DNA of 64,000 bases, taken from assembly GCF_015352425.1 (NCBI RefSeq), contig NZ_JADKNH010000001.1:407376-471375 (forward strand), read 5' to 3'. This DNA comes from Fusibacter ferrireducens (GTDB taxonomy: Bacteria > Bacillota > Clostridia > Peptostreptococcales > Acidaminobacteraceae). Shown piece after piece: positions 52,935 to 62,378 of this stretch. The position numbers and the translations under genes were made by a program. Below the pieces are notes generated by a model. The model did no database searches and was not told the DNA's origin. It worked only from the letters and a program-made list of their open reading frames with translations. Every line of letters starts with the position of its first letter. Position 1 is the first letter of the stretch.

Positions 52935-54860
52935 ATGACAATTTTAACAATAGAAAATTTATCTAAAAGTTATGGTGAGAAATCACTGTTTTCCAATATT
53001 TCTTTTTCAATAAATGATGGCGATAAAATCGGCATTATCGGTGTAAACGGTACGGGTAAGACGACGCTTTTAAGAGTTCTATTCGGTTTAGACACACCAG
53101 ACACTGGCAATATTCTCAAGAAGTCTGACTTAACGGTTGAGTATTTGCCTCAAGATCCTGAATTTGATCCTGAAGCGACCGTTATAGAGCAAGTCTTTAA
53201 AAGTGACACAAAAGTACTTAAAGTGGTTCAGCAGTATGAAGAAGTTATAGAATTTCTTGAAGAACAGCCTGATGATGTCTCTTATCAGCTCAAACTTGCT
53301 AAGCTCACAGAAGAAATGACTGCTCATGATGCTTGGGAGATTGAAAGCAAAGTCAAAATGATTCTCACTAAACTGGGGATACATCGTTTTCATGATAAAA
53401 TGGCCATCTTATCTGGAGGGCAGCAAAAGAGAGTCGCACTGGCTGCCGCCTTGATATCACCTTGTGACTTATTGATACTGGATGAACCAACCAATCATAT
53501 GGACAACAGCACTATTGATTGGCTTGAGGAATATCTGGGCAGTCGTAAAGGTGCTCTTTTAATGATTACCCATGATCGGTATTTCTTGGATCGGGTCGTG
53601 AACAAGACCATCGAACTCGATAAAGGTGCATTATTCAGTTATCAGGGCAATTACAGTTACTTTGTCGAAAAACGCATTGAGCGACAAGCGATGGAAAATA
53701 TCATAGAGCGTAAAAGGCAAAATTTATATAGAACTGAACTTGCTTGGATGCGTGCAGGGGTTCAAGCTAGAGCCACTAAGGCAAAAGCAAGAATTCAAAG
53801 ATTTGAAATTTTAGAAAGCAATAAGAAAAATTTAGACGTGGAGAGTCTAGATATACCCCTTGGACAGTCCAGACTTGGGAAAAAAGTCATTGAGATCGAA
53901 CACTTGAGCAAGCAATTTGGAGACTTAATTGTCGTCAATGATTTTTCATACACCGTTCTTAGAAATGATCGCATTGGGATTATTGGTGACAATGGGGCTG
54001 GTAAATCGACACTTCTTAAAATGATTGCAGGTTTATTAAGCCCTGATTCAGGGCATGTCGATATAGGTCCCACAGTAAAAATTGGTTATTTTGAACAAGG
54101 TACAGATGATCTTGAAGACGATCTCAGAGCCGTTGAATACATCAGAAAACATGCAGAGTATATTGAGACCAGCACAGGATATAAGATTTCAGCTGCACAA
54201 ATGATGGAGCGTTTTCTCTTTGACAGTGACTTGCAATGGAGTTATATCAGCAAGCTCTCTGGCGGAGAAAAAAGACGTCTCTATCTCTTGAGAATTCTTA
54301 TGGAAGCGCCAAATGTATTGTTGCTTGACGAACCCACGAATGACTTGGATATTGACACATTAAAGGTATTGGAAGCCTACATTGATGATTTTGATGGTGC
54401 TGTGATTTCAATTTCACATGACCGCTATTTCTTGGATAGGACAAGCGATCGTATTTTTTCTTATGAAGGCAATGGACATATACTTGAACACACGGGGAAT
54501 TACTCTGATTTTATGGATTTTAGAAAGACAGATGCATATCAAGCACAGTTCCCTAACGTTGAAAAAGAACAGAACTCCAAAAGTGGTGCTGAAAAAAGAC
54601 AACCTGAGGATAAGCCGAGACAAGCTAAACTCAAATTCACATTTAAAGAAAATAAAGAGTTTGAAACCATTGAGTCTGAAATTGAAGCACTTGAAGCTAA
54701 ACTTGAAATCATTGAGACAGAAATGGCGGCAAATGCACATGACTTTGTAAAGCTTGGCACATTAATGACGGAAAAAGAAAAATTTGAAGAAGCATTGCTC
54801 GACAAAATGGAAAGATTTGAATATCTATCAGAGCTTAATGACAAAATTAAAAGTCAATGA
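52935..54860 (+). CDS. ABC-F family ATPase (Uup-like)
   Basis: 641 residues from the ATG at 52935; the GTG nine bases upstream overlaps the AAGGTGG ribosome site. Two ATPase domains: Walker A GVNGTGKTT (about 36-44), LSGGQQKR (about 156-163), LLILDEPTNHMD (about 176-187); then GDNGAGKST (about 351-359), LSGGEKRR and LLLDEPTNDLD. An inter-domain linker (about 240-300) and a C-terminal coiled coil (about 570-640) place it with Uup, a soluble protein linked to DNA transactions or ribosomes rather than membrane transport. No antibiotic-resistance role can be assumed. Confidence 0.9.
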   Translation: MTILTIENLSKSYGEKSLFSNISFSINDGDKIGIIGVNGTGKTTLLRVLFGLDTPDTGNILKKSDLTVEYLPQDPEFDPEATVIEQVFKSDTKVLKVVQQYEEVIEFLEEQPDDVSYQLKLAKLTEEMTAHDAWEIESKVKMILTKLGIHRFHDKMAILSGGQQKRVALAAALISPCDLLILDEPTNHMDNSTIDWLEEYLGSRKGALLMITHDRYFLDRVVNKTIELDKGALFSYQGNYSYFVEKRIERQAMENIIERKRQNLYRTELAWMRAGVQARATKAKARIQRFEILESNKKNLDVESLDIPLGQSRLGKKVIEIEHLSKQFGDLIVVNDFSYTVLRNDRIGIIGDNGAGKSTLLKMIAGLLSPDSGHVDIGPTVKIGYFEQGTDDLEDDLRAVEYIRKHAEYIETSTGYKISAAQMMERFLFDSDLQWSYISKLSGGEKRRLYLLRILMEAPNVLLLDEPTNDLDIDTLKVLEAYIDDFDGAVISISHDRYFLDRTSDRIFSYEGNGHILEHTGNYSDFMDFRKTDAYQAQFPNVEKEQNSKSGAEKRQPEDKPRQAKLKFTFKENKEFETIESEIEALEAKLEIIETEMAANAHDFVKLGTLMTEKEKFEEALLDKMERFEYLSELNDKIKSQ

Positions 54861-54968
54861 TTTAAACTGGAAAATTAAAATTGAGGTTAGAAGTTAAAGC
54901 ATCCATTGTAACTCTTAGATTTTTAAAAAATAAAACTCATGAATTAATAATATAATGAACAGATGAAA

Positions 54969-55022
54969 AGGCACTCTTCGCATGAATGAGCTTTAAGTTA
55001 AGCTATTGCGAATGGAGTGCCT
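54969..55022. terminator. bidirectional terminator
   Basis: Outer arms AGGCACTC (54969-54976) and GAGTGCCT (55015-55022), with inner TTCGCA/TGCGAA and AGCTT/AAGCT pairs, flanked by AAAA and TTTT, between convergent genes. Confidence 0.82.
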
Positions 55023-55038
55023 CTTTTAGTGGCTTTAT

Positions 55039-56421
55039 TCAATCTTCCACAGTGGGTTTGACATATTTTTTAATCAGTCTAATGGCCTTACTCTGAGAAA
55101 TATTAAGTGCCTTGGCCAGTTTATAGGAACTTTTACAAGATTCATAGCAAGCGTTAACAATGGAACCTTCATAGAGTGAAACCACATGATCTAAATCGAT
55201 ATCATCCATTTTAGGGGCAATGTCCACAAGCATTGATGGTGGTAAATCCGAAACTTGAATGACAGTTCCCGTGGTCATTAAAACGAGATTGTGTATCAAG
55301 TTTTGCAGTTCGCGGATGTTCCCTTGCCATGTATGATGTCTTAAGTGCTTTAATGCATTTGGAGTCATTTGTTTTTCAACGCCATAATCCGCAGCGTATT
55401 TGGTCAAAAAATAATTGACCAAGCTATCGATATCTTCTCTGCGTTCTCTCAGTGGTGGGAGCTCTATAGACACGACACTGAGCCTATAATAGAGGTCTTC
55501 TCGAAATAATTTTTCGTGAACAAGTTCCAAAAGGTTTCTATTGGTGGCAACGATGATTCGAGTATCCACGGAGCACAATTTATCGCCCCCCACTTTTGTA
55601 AAGCTATGCTCTTGAATAAATTGAAGAAGTTTTGACTGCATGAGCAGTGGAATCTCCCCTATTTCATCCAAGAAGAGCGTACCTTTGTCAGCGAGTTCGA
55701 CTAACCCCTTCTTTCCCTTGGATTTTGCCCCAGTGAATGCCCCCGATTCATATCCAAAGAATTCAGATTCGAACAGATCATTGGGAATGGCAGAACAGTT
55801 AATGGTTATAAACGGACCTTCCACACGGTTGCTCCTCTGGTGAATAAGTTTTGCAATTTCAGTTTTACCTGTACCGGATTCGCCTTGTATCATGATCGTA
55901 GCCATTGTCGAAGCAATACGCTCTACGGTTTCGTACAATCTCGTCATCGTATGACTTTTAAATTGATGAAGTGCAGGTTGAAAAACATTTTGCTGACGAA
56001 TAACATCAATTTCTTGCTTATATCGATTGAGTTGATCTGTTTGTGTTGTCATGTCCAGCTTAAGTTGTTCAAGTTCTGTTATATCGCGTGTGTTTGCCAC
56101 GATAAAGTCAATTTCCTCTTGGGCGTTGATAAAAGGGATTGCCGTTATCACAAGATTTCTCCCTGTACTTGTTTTTTGTGAAAGCGTACAGGGTTTTTTA
56201 GATTCTAAAACTTTAGTTATGGGCGTTTGATCAGAATACCCATTTTCCACAAGGTACATAGCGGTCTTGCCCATCATGTCTTCGCGTTTCATGTCATAAT
56301 TGCGTTCAAATGCCTTGTTGCAATAGAGTGTTTTACCTTCGTGATCACAGACCCATATTTCATCATGTGATGTTTCCAATATTTTTTTATAAAAACAGTT
56401 ATGCTGTGTCGTATTTTGCAT
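55039..56421 (-). CDS. sigma-54-dependent activator with PAS domain
   Basis: 460 residues: N-terminal PAS sensor (about 8-118, KILETSHDEIWVCDHEGKTL; TRDITELEQ), a short coiled coil (about 118-145), AAA+ domain (about 150-385) with Walker A GESGTGKT (180-187), a canonical GAFTGA loop (227-232) and Walker B GTLFLDEIGEIP, and a C-terminal helix-turn-helix (SSYKLAKALNISQSKAIRLI). It is divergent from an EamA transporter that carries a sigma-54 promoter, so that gene is its probable target. The PAS ligand is unknown. Confidence 0.93.
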   Translation of the reverse strand: MQNTTQHNCFYKKILETSHDEIWVCDHEGKTLYCNKAFERNYDMKREDMMGKTAMYLVENGYSDQTPITKVLESKKPCTLSQKTSTGRNLVITAIPFINAQEEIDFIVANTRDITELEQLKLDMTTQTDQLNRYKQEIDVIRQQNVFQPALHQFKSHTMTRLYETVERIASTMATIMIQGESGTGKTEIAKLIHQRSNRVEGPFITINCSAIPNDLFESEFFGYESGAFTGAKSKGKKGLVELADKGTLFLDEIGEIPLLMQSKLLQFIQEHSFTKVGGDKLCSVDTRIIVATNRNLLELVHEKLFREDLYYRLSVVSIELPPLRERREDIDSLVNYFLTKYAADYGVEKQMTPNALKHLRHHTWQGNIRELQNLIHNLVLMTTGTVIQVSDLPPSMLVDIAPKMDDIDLDHVVSLYEGSIVNACYESCKSSYKLAKALNISQSKAIRLIKKYVKPTVED

Positions 56422-56442
56422 AGGATCACCTCCGATAAGTCA

Positions 56443-56483
56443 ATTATAACTCAAATATGAGTTTAGACAAGTTAAAATTAACT
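56443..56483 (-). promoter_or_regulatory. activator-gene promoter with palindromic sites
   Basis: Minus-strand promoter TTGTCT (56470-56465), 16-bp spacer, TATAAT (56448-56443). The spacer holds a palindrome AACTCA-N4-TGAGTT (56448-56463), and a second palindrome AGTTAAAATTAACT lies at 56470-56483. These could be activator binding sites serving both autoregulation and the sigma-54 promoter about 200 bp away. Confidence 0.55.
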
Positions 56484-56833
56484 CAAAATATTTGATAAGG
56501 AAATAATATTAGAAAAATATAAGTCTAAAATGACTTGATTGGATCATATAAATGGCTTGTGTTTATTTTGGATTTAAATATTATCTAGTGTGACATTTGT
56601 GTTATTGAAGCCATTTGACGGAAAAGGACTCCAAATCTCTGTAAATATGAGAAGCTTTTAAACTTATGCAAATTGGCATTCTATTTGCTATAAAAATCAA
56701 TAGCATAAATTGATAGCATCCATCGGTGCCACAGTAAGCATCAAACAAATTGGTCTATCAACAGCATTGACAAGTTATTAAAATAATTGACACAGCATAG
56801 ATATAGAAATGTTGGTGGAGAAATGAGGTTAGG
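56484..56833. other. intergenic region upstream of the EamA gene
   Basis: 350 bp without a gene. It contains the sigma-54 promoter at 56674-56689 and a transcript leader of about 130 bases. Positions 56484-56670 are AT-rich with no other signal I can support. Confidence 0.5.
56674..56689 (+). promoter_or_regulatory. sigma-54 promoter of the EamA transporter
   Basis: TGGCAT (56674-56679), five bases, TTGCT (56685-56689): GG and GC are ten bases apart as required. The divergently encoded sigma-54 activator supports it. Confidence 0.82.
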
Positions 56834-57736
56834 ATGACGCCTTTTAATAATGGATATATAAGCGTTGCAATAGCGGCTGTATTTTGGGGGACAATTGGTC
56901 TCTTTGTCAAAATTCTTGGTGGTATGGGCCTTTCTATTGAAGCCATTGTCTTTATAAGACTCTTTTACGGCTGTTTGATTTTGGCCCTTATTATGTACAT
57001 GAAATCGGGTTCTTACTTCAAAGTGGATCTAAAAGGGCTCGCTTTATTGGCGTTTATGGGGGTATTCACTCAAGCGGCTTTCAATTTGGTTTATTTCAAA
57101 ACAATTGAGGTGATTGGTGTGGCTTCAGCAGCAGTTCTAGTTTATGTGGCCCCTGTTTTAATCACTTTACTGTCACGATTAATTTTCAAAGAAGTTTTAA
57201 ATCCATTTAAAAAAATAGGACTTGTCATTTGTCTTCTAGGTGCTTTTATGGCCATAACAGGCGGTCGAATGGAAACTTTAAATATGGATCAAAAAGGCAT
57301 TTTATTGGGACTGTTATCTGCAGTTATCTATGCAATGCTTTCCATTACAAGTAAAATTGCAATTGAACGTTATGATCCATTGACCGTTGTCTTTTACAGT
57401 TTCCTCTTTGGGACAATGGCCATAAGTCCTTTTGTGCCTCACGAAGATTTTATGATGATGTTTTCTAAATTGGATATGATCATGTTGTCCTTTACGATGG
57501 GGCTTGTGCCAGCGGCATTTGCGTACTTCTCATACTTTAGAGGGATTGGGCAGAAAATTGACCTTTCTATTGTCGGCATAATTTCCACGCTTGAATTATT
57601 GGTTTCAGTACTGATCGGACGTCTATTCTTAAATGAATCCATCACGGCACTTAAAATGGTCGGCTTGTCCTTGATCATGCTCTCTATCTTTATATCGCAG
57701 TACCAGGGACATAAGGTGAACAAAAAATTGGTCTAA
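56834..57736 (+). CDS. EamA/DMT-family transporter
   Basis: 300 residues, ten membrane segments in two repeated EamA halves (about 8-140 and 155-292). Seen: AVFWGTIGLFVKILGGMGLS (first half) and IYAMLSITSKIAIERYDPLT (second half). Members export amino acids or metabolites, sometimes import. GAGG lies close to the ATG. Expressed from a sigma-54 promoter and faced by a PAS/sigma-54 activator, so it is probably induced by a specific metabolite. Substrate unknown. Confidence 0.88.
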   Translation: MTPFNNGYISVAIAAVFWGTIGLFVKILGGMGLSIEAIVFIRLFYGCLILALIMYMKSGSYFKVDLKGLALLAFMGVFTQAAFNLVYFKTIEVIGVASAAVLVYVAPVLITLLSRLIFKEVLNPFKKIGLVICLLGAFMAITGGRMETLNMDQKGILLGLLSAVIYAMLSITSKIAIERYDPLTVVFYSFLFGTMAISPFVPHEDFMMMFSKLDMIMLSFTMGLVPAAFAYFSYFRGIGQKIDLSIVGIISTLELLVSVLIGRLFLNESITALKMVGLSLIMLSIFISQYQGHKVNKKLV

Positions 57737-57749
57737 TGAGAATCCTTCT

Positions 57750-59243
57750 CTAAGTGTTTGGCGATTGTGAGCATTGGTGCATAAGGGGTTTTAAATCTTC
57801 AATCATATGAATTATTCGAGTGAGGCTCTCCATAATGTGAGCCTCTTCTTCATATGAAAAACAGATTCTAAACTGATTATTGCCATTAATACTGCTATAA
57901 CAGTGTTCACCTAAAAGTACTGTGATACTTGCATCGGTCATGAGTTTATAGTATAAAAGTTTGCAATCAAAAGAAGATGGCAATGTGATCCAGAGCACTA
58001 ACCCGCCGTTGGGGTAAGAAACTTTTAGATAAGGAGGCGCAATGGCATCCATATGTGCTTTCACGCGTTTCATAAGCATTTTTAATTCATGTCTAACCCA
58101 GATCAAATGTTGTTTATGAGCAACAGAACCCAGATATGATGAAACGATAACTTGATTTAACAGAGGTGCGCTGGAATCAATGCTTGATTTTGCATTGATC
58201 AATTTTTGTCTCAATACGGGATCGGTAATGATTGCAGAAAGCTTTAGCGAGGGTCCTAATGTTTTACTGAGTCCAATAAGGTATAGGACTCGTCCCTCGT
58301 CATCAATACTCTTAAGAGGACGTTCCATGCGATCATAATATAAATCGCTCCACGAGTCATCTTCAAGGACTAAAAAGTTATGCTCTTTAGAGAGCATTAT
58401 AACCTCCTGTAGCACATCTAAACGCGCCGAATAACCCGTAGGATTGTGAAAATTGGGCATAGTATACAAGAGTTTTACAGGATTTTTTTCGCAGACTTCC
58501 AAGAGTGCATTGACATCAAGGCCCTTAGATGTCATAGGCACTTCAATAATTTTTGCCCCCCTGCTTTTAAAGACGTCTATTGCACCTGGAAAGGATGGGG
58601 ACTCAATGACGACCACATCGCCATGCGCTACGAATGTTTGTGCGACGAGGTTGATGCCTGCCTGAGAACCACTTGTGATGATCACATTTTCAGGGTTTGA
58701 TTCAATGCCTTTATCAATGACGTGTTGACAGACCTTTTCAATCATTACTGGATCGCCTTCCACAGGGGGATGCTTTAAGAGCATTTTTATGTCATATTGT
58801 GTCAAAAAGTTCTCCATAATAAAGGCTGTTGGCAAGAATCGTTCATGCAAAGAAGCTATCCCCAGATTGTAGCTGGTCATATTTTTGTATCGGAGTGTTC
58901 TCTGAGTGAAGCCTGCTCTTACGACGTAGTCTTGAATTTTATCTTGCCATTGGTCATGGCTCTCCACAGATTCATTATTGCTTGCAAATAGATTGTTTGC
59001 AAATAGATTGTTTGCAACAAAGCTACCCTTGCCTTGAATTTTATAGATGAGATTGTTCATTTCAAGTTGTTCATAAACTTTTACAACAGTCATAGCACTG
59101 ACTTCTGCCATCTTTGAAACTGTTCTAATAGAGGGCAATGCTGTGTTTGCAGTGAGAATGCCTGAGACGATACGATTTTCAAATTCGTCGTATAACTGTT
59201 GCCTTAAGCTTGTTTTACTATGTCGATCGAGAAATATTTTCAT
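57750..59243 (-). CDS. MocR-family regulator (GntR helix-turn-helix plus aminotransferase-like domain)
   Basis: 497 residues: GntR winged helix (about 1-70, ALPSIRTVSKMAEVSAMTVV) and a fold-type I aminotransferase-like domain (about 110-485) with TSGSQAGINLVAQTFVAHGD and the PLP lysine in LIGLSKTLGPSLKLS. Such proteins sense PLP-linked metabolites. The linker contains a duplicated pentapeptide (NNLFANNLFA) encoded by a perfect 15-bp tandem repeat (58984-59013). Divergent from a YczE-like gene, matching the known YczR/YczE pairing in Bacillus. Operator repeats lie between them. Confidence 0.92.
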   Translation of the reverse strand: MKIFLDRHSKTSLRQQLYDEFENRIVSGILTANTALPSIRTVSKMAEVSAMTVVKVYEQLEMNNLIYKIQGKGSFVANNLFANNLFASNNESVESHDQWQDKIQDYVVRAGFTQRTLRYKNMTSYNLGIASLHERFLPTAFIMENFLTQYDIKMLLKHPPVEGDPVMIEKVCQHVIDKGIESNPENVIITSGSQAGINLVAQTFVAHGDVVVIESPSFPGAIDVFKSRGAKIIEVPMTSKGLDVNALLEVCEKNPVKLLYTMPNFHNPTGYSARLDVLQEVIMLSKEHNFLVLEDDSWSDLYYDRMERPLKSIDDEGRVLYLIGLSKTLGPSLKLSAIITDPVLRQKLINAKSSIDSSAPLLNQVIVSSYLGSVAHKQHLIWVRHELKMLMKRVKAHMDAIAPPYLKVSYPNGGLVLWITLPSSFDCKLLYYKLMTDASITVLLGEHCYSSINGNNQFRICFSYEEEAHIMESLTRIIHMIEDLKPLMHQCSQSPNT

Positions 59244-59304
59244 AGGGACCTCTTTATGAATTTATTGTTTTCAATAGCCTACTCTGGTACCATTATAGTA
59301 TAAG

Positions 59305-59382
59305 CTGTTCTACTGTTCTAGTCCTAATTAAATAAACTGTTCTCTTTTTTTTTTGACTGTTCTATATGAAATCTCATATAAT
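59305..59382. promoter_or_regulatory. MocR operator repeats and YczE-gene promoter
   Basis: Four direct copies of CTGTTCT at 59305, 59313, 59337 and 59357. The plus-strand promoter is TTGACT (59353-59358), 18-bp spacer, TATAAT (59377-59382), and the fourth repeat overlaps its -35. Direct repeats in the divergent spacer are typical for MocR regulators. Confidence 0.72.
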
Positions 59383-59421
59383 AGACTCAAGCTAGAGATG
59401 AAGTTCAAATAAAAGACTCTA

Positions 59422-59460
59422 TTTAGAAGTGAAATTTAGAAGTGAAATTTAGAAGTGGAA
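59422..59460. repeat. 13-bp tandem repeat, three copies
   Basis: TTTAGAAGTGAAA at 59422-59434 and 59435-59447, then TTTAGAAGTGGAA at 59448-59460, in the leader of the YczE-like gene. Confidence 0.85.
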
Positions 59461-59525
59461 GACTTGAAATATTCAAATCTGATAAAGGAGTCATTATAAA
59501 TACGACGATCAAATGGAGGCTCTAT

Positions 59526-60164
59526 ATGAATGATAAAAAATTAGGCATGAGAATTTTAAGATTATTTTTCGGTATTTTCCTATACGCGCTTGGGATTGTT
59601 TTATCCATAAGGGCAGATATAGGTGTTGCGCCATGGGCAACATTTCACCAAGGTATTTCCAATTTGCTGGGTATTACGTTTGGGCAAGCCACCATTGGTG
59701 TTGGCTTTATCATCTTGGGATTCAACTACTTCATGGATATAAAAATTGGATTCGGTACGATCATCAATGTGTTTGGTATTGGTTCACTGGTTGATTTTTT
59801 GCTCGTAAATAATATCGTGCCTAAAATGACCACTTTATTAGGTGGCATTGTTATGGTTATTCTCAGTATGTTTGTGATCGCCCTTGCAACTTATTTCTAT
59901 ATTGGTGCAGGGTTCGGAACTGGACCAAGAGATGGCTTGATGGTTGGACTCGTTAAAAAAACCAATAAAAAGGTTGGGCTCATTCGAGGTAGCATCGAAC
60001 TCACTGTTCTCTTTATTGGTTTTATGCTAGGTGCAAAGGTGGGGATTGGCACCGTTATTTTGGGTGTTGGCATTGGTCCTATTGTGCACTGGACTTTTAA
60101 AGTACTGGATTTTGATGTTAAAAATGTTGAACATCAATACCTGTCTCTAAAGTTTCAACTTTGA
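59526..60164 (+). CDS. YczE/YitT-like membrane protein
   Basis: 212 residues from the ATG at 59526, chosen for GGAGG seven bases upstream; the open frame before it is leader sequence with tandem repeats. Five membrane segments, with RADIGVAPWATFHQGISNLL (about 26-45) and YIGAGFGTGPRDGLMVGLVK (about 122-141), both conserved in YczE-like proteins. YczE in Bacillus is under a MocR regulator and affects lipopeptide production; the function here is unknown. Its 3' end overlaps topB by 18 bp on the other strand. Confidence 0.85.
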   Translation: MNDKKLGMRILRLFFGIFLYALGIVLSIRADIGVAPWATFHQGISNLLGITFGQATIGVGFIILGFNYFMDIKIGFGTIINVFGIGSLVDFLLVNNIVPKMTTLLGGIVMVILSMFVIALATYFYIGAGFGTGPRDGLMVGLVKKTNKKVGLIRGSIELTVLFIGFMLGAKVGIGTVILGVGIGPIVHWTFKVLDFDVKNVEHQYLSLKFQL

Positions 60165-62285
60165 TAGCGCATCTGCAAGTGGTGAGACGTATTCGGAATT
60201 CTTCTTTTGTTCTTGGAGGTATTTCTGTACGTCTTTTTGACTGCCCTTATTGGCTGCTTCTTTACGGCGTGCATTAAAGGTGGCCATTTTTTCTTTATGA
60301 CCGCATTTACAGATAAAATATTGCGCCTCCCCTGTGCCTCTGAGTTCTAGTTTTTTATGGCAGTTAGGGCATCTCGCATTGGTCACTCTTGACAGGCTTC
60401 TCCTGTAGCCGCATTCGCGGTCTTGGCAAACCAGCATCTTGCCTTTTTTGCCACTTACCTCCAACATGTATTTGCCACAATCAGGACATTTTTCTCGGGT
60501 GAGATTATCATGTTTAAAGGTTGCTTGACTGTTTTTAATGTCTCTAACACTGTCTTTAGAGAATCCTTTAATATCACCTATAAATTGATCTTTTTTGAGT
60601 TTGCCGCTGGCAATCAGTTCTAACTTTTGCTCCCAATCCGCAGTGAGCTCCGCTGATTTTAACACAGGGGGTACAATGTGAAGCAATTGCTTTCCCTTGG
60701 ATGTAATTTGAAGGTATTTCCCATTCTTCTCGATGAGAAAACTGCTCAGTAGCTTTTCAATAATATCTGCGCGCGTTGCCACAGTGCCTATGCCATAAGG
60801 CATATTTTTTATAGGATGTTCCATTGCTGTAAGGAGTGTTCCTTCAGTATAGAGTGGCGGTGGTGATGTGGCCCCTTTTGTCATGTGGATGCCATTAATT
60901 TTAAGCGCATCCCCTTTTCTAAGACTTGGCAGAAGCTGTTCTTTTAACGGATCTTCCGAGTCATCCTCTTCAAAGTCATTATTGTAAACTTCTTTCCACC
61001 CCTGTTTTAAGATTACTTTCCCCTTGGCTCTAAATTTCTCGCGATCAATGCTTACAACAACACTTGTCTGTTCATATTCGAATGGTGGCAACAAAACGGC
61101 AATAAAGCGTTTGACCACAAGATCGTAGATTTTACGCTCATCACTGGTGAGCTTAGAAAGATTCACTGCTTGTTCAGTGGGAATAATCGCATGGTGATCA
61201 GAGACTTTAGAATCATCCACAAAGGCTTTATTGGGTTTAATGGGTTCTTTAGTCAATCTGAATGCAATTTTAGCCACATCGCCATTGCCGCATGCTCTGA
61301 GCCTGTCTTTCAATGTTGGGACAATATCTTGTGAAATATATCGAGAATCTGTTCTGGGATATGTCAGAACTTTGTGTTCTTCGTACAATTTTTGCATGAG
61401 ATTTAATGTTTGTTTTGCAGAAAAGCTGTATATTTTATTGGCATCTCTTTGAAGCTCTGTGAGATCATATAATCCTGGTGAATAGGTCTTCTTAAGTGTT
61501 TTATCAATACTTTGAACAGTGGCTGACTTGTTTTTTAAACCATTTATAATGGTCGCAATCTTATTTTCATCAAAACTTTGTGCATTGTTTTTTTCATCAA
61601 ACCAAGTCAGTTTTAAACCATTTGAGACAGCACTTATACCAAAATAGGGCTTTGATTTAAAGTTTTGAATTTCGTCGCCTCTTTTAGAAATCATGGCAAG
61701 CGTAGGCGTTTGAACACGGCCACAAGATAATTGTGCATTGAACTTGCAAGTTAGCGCCCGAGTGGCATTCATGCCCACATACCAATCTGCTTCAGAACGT
61801 GCCCTTGCTGATGCGTACAGGAGTTCATAGGCTTTCCCATCTTTGAGCTTTGAGAAGCCTTCCTTGATGGCTTTATCTGTCACTGAAGAAATCCAAAGGC
61901 GTTTAACTGGTTTTTTAAGATTTATCTTTTCAAGTATCCACCGTGCAACGAGTTCACCTTCGCGACCTGCATCAGTTGCTATGACAACTTCATTGACATC
62001 TTTTCTAAGTAAAATTTGCTTAACCGCTTTATATTGACCACTGGTTTGCTTGATTACGTCTAGTTTTAGCGGGCTTGGTAGCATTGGCAAATCCTCAAGT
62101 TTCCAACTGGCATATTTTGAGTCATATGCTTCGGGATCAGCCAGTGTTACCAAATGGCCAAGCGCCCAAGTGACGATGTATTTATCCCCTTCTATGCAGC
62201 CGTTCCCCTTCTTATGGCAGTTAAGGACGCGTGCAATGTCTCTACCCACGGAAGGTTTTTCGGCAAGTACTGCTGTTTTACTCAT
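60147..62285 (-). CDS. topB: DNA topoisomerase III
   Basis: Type IA topoisomerase that passes single strands to decatenate or relax DNA. 712 residues from the ATG at 62285, chosen for AGGAGA upstream. TOPRIM domain (about 1-145: LAEKPSVGRDIARVL, ATDAGREGELVARWIL), active-site Tyr in VLTYPRTDSRYIS (near residue 310), GRVQTPTLAMI and a C-terminal zinc region with two CxxC-type knuckles (CPDCGKYM..CQDRECGYRR; CPNCHKKL..CKCGHKE). The TopB form associated with mobile elements is similar, but nothing else here suggests an integrative element. Confidence 0.95.
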   Translation of the reverse strand: MSKTAVLAEKPSVGRDIARVLNCHKKGNGCIEGDKYIVTWALGHLVTLADPEAYDSKYASWKLEDLPMLPSPLKLDVIKQTSGQYKAVKQILLRKDVNEVVIATDAGREGELVARWILEKINLKKPVKRLWISSVTDKAIKEGFSKLKDGKAYELLYASARARSEADWYVGMNATRALTCKFNAQLSCGRVQTPTLAMISKRGDEIQNFKSKPYFGISAVSNGLKLTWFDEKNNAQSFDENKIATIINGLKNKSATVQSIDKTLKKTYSPGLYDLTELQRDANKIYSFSAKQTLNLMQKLYEEHKVLTYPRTDSRYISQDIVPTLKDRLRACGNGDVAKIAFRLTKEPIKPNKAFVDDSKVSDHHAIIPTEQAVNLSKLTSDERKIYDLVVKRFIAVLLPPFEYEQTSVVVSIDREKFRAKGKVILKQGWKEVYNNDFEEDDSEDPLKEQLLPSLRKGDALKINGIHMTKGATSPPPLYTEGTLLTAMEHPIKNMPYGIGTVATRADIIEKLLSSFLIEKNGKYLQITSKGKQLLHIVPPVLKSAELTADWEQKLELIASGKLKKDQFIGDIKGFSKDSVRDIKNSQATFKHDNLTREKCPDCGKYMLEVSGKKGKMLVCQDRECGYRRSLSRVTNARCPNCHKKLELRGTGEAQYFICKCGHKEKMATFNARRKEAANKGSQKDVQKYLQEQKKNSEYVSPLADALSKLKL

Positions 62286-62378
62286 ATTTTCTCCTAACAT
62301 ATTCGAATTTATTTGAACTAATGATATACTTATAGAGCAAGAATGCTTAAAAATAATATATTTTAAAGGAGCGACTTT

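Noticed and set aside
52935-54860. ABC-F protein as ribosome-protection antibiotic resistance
   Set aside because: The C-terminal coiled coil and layout fit Uup better than Vga/Msr-type resistance proteins.
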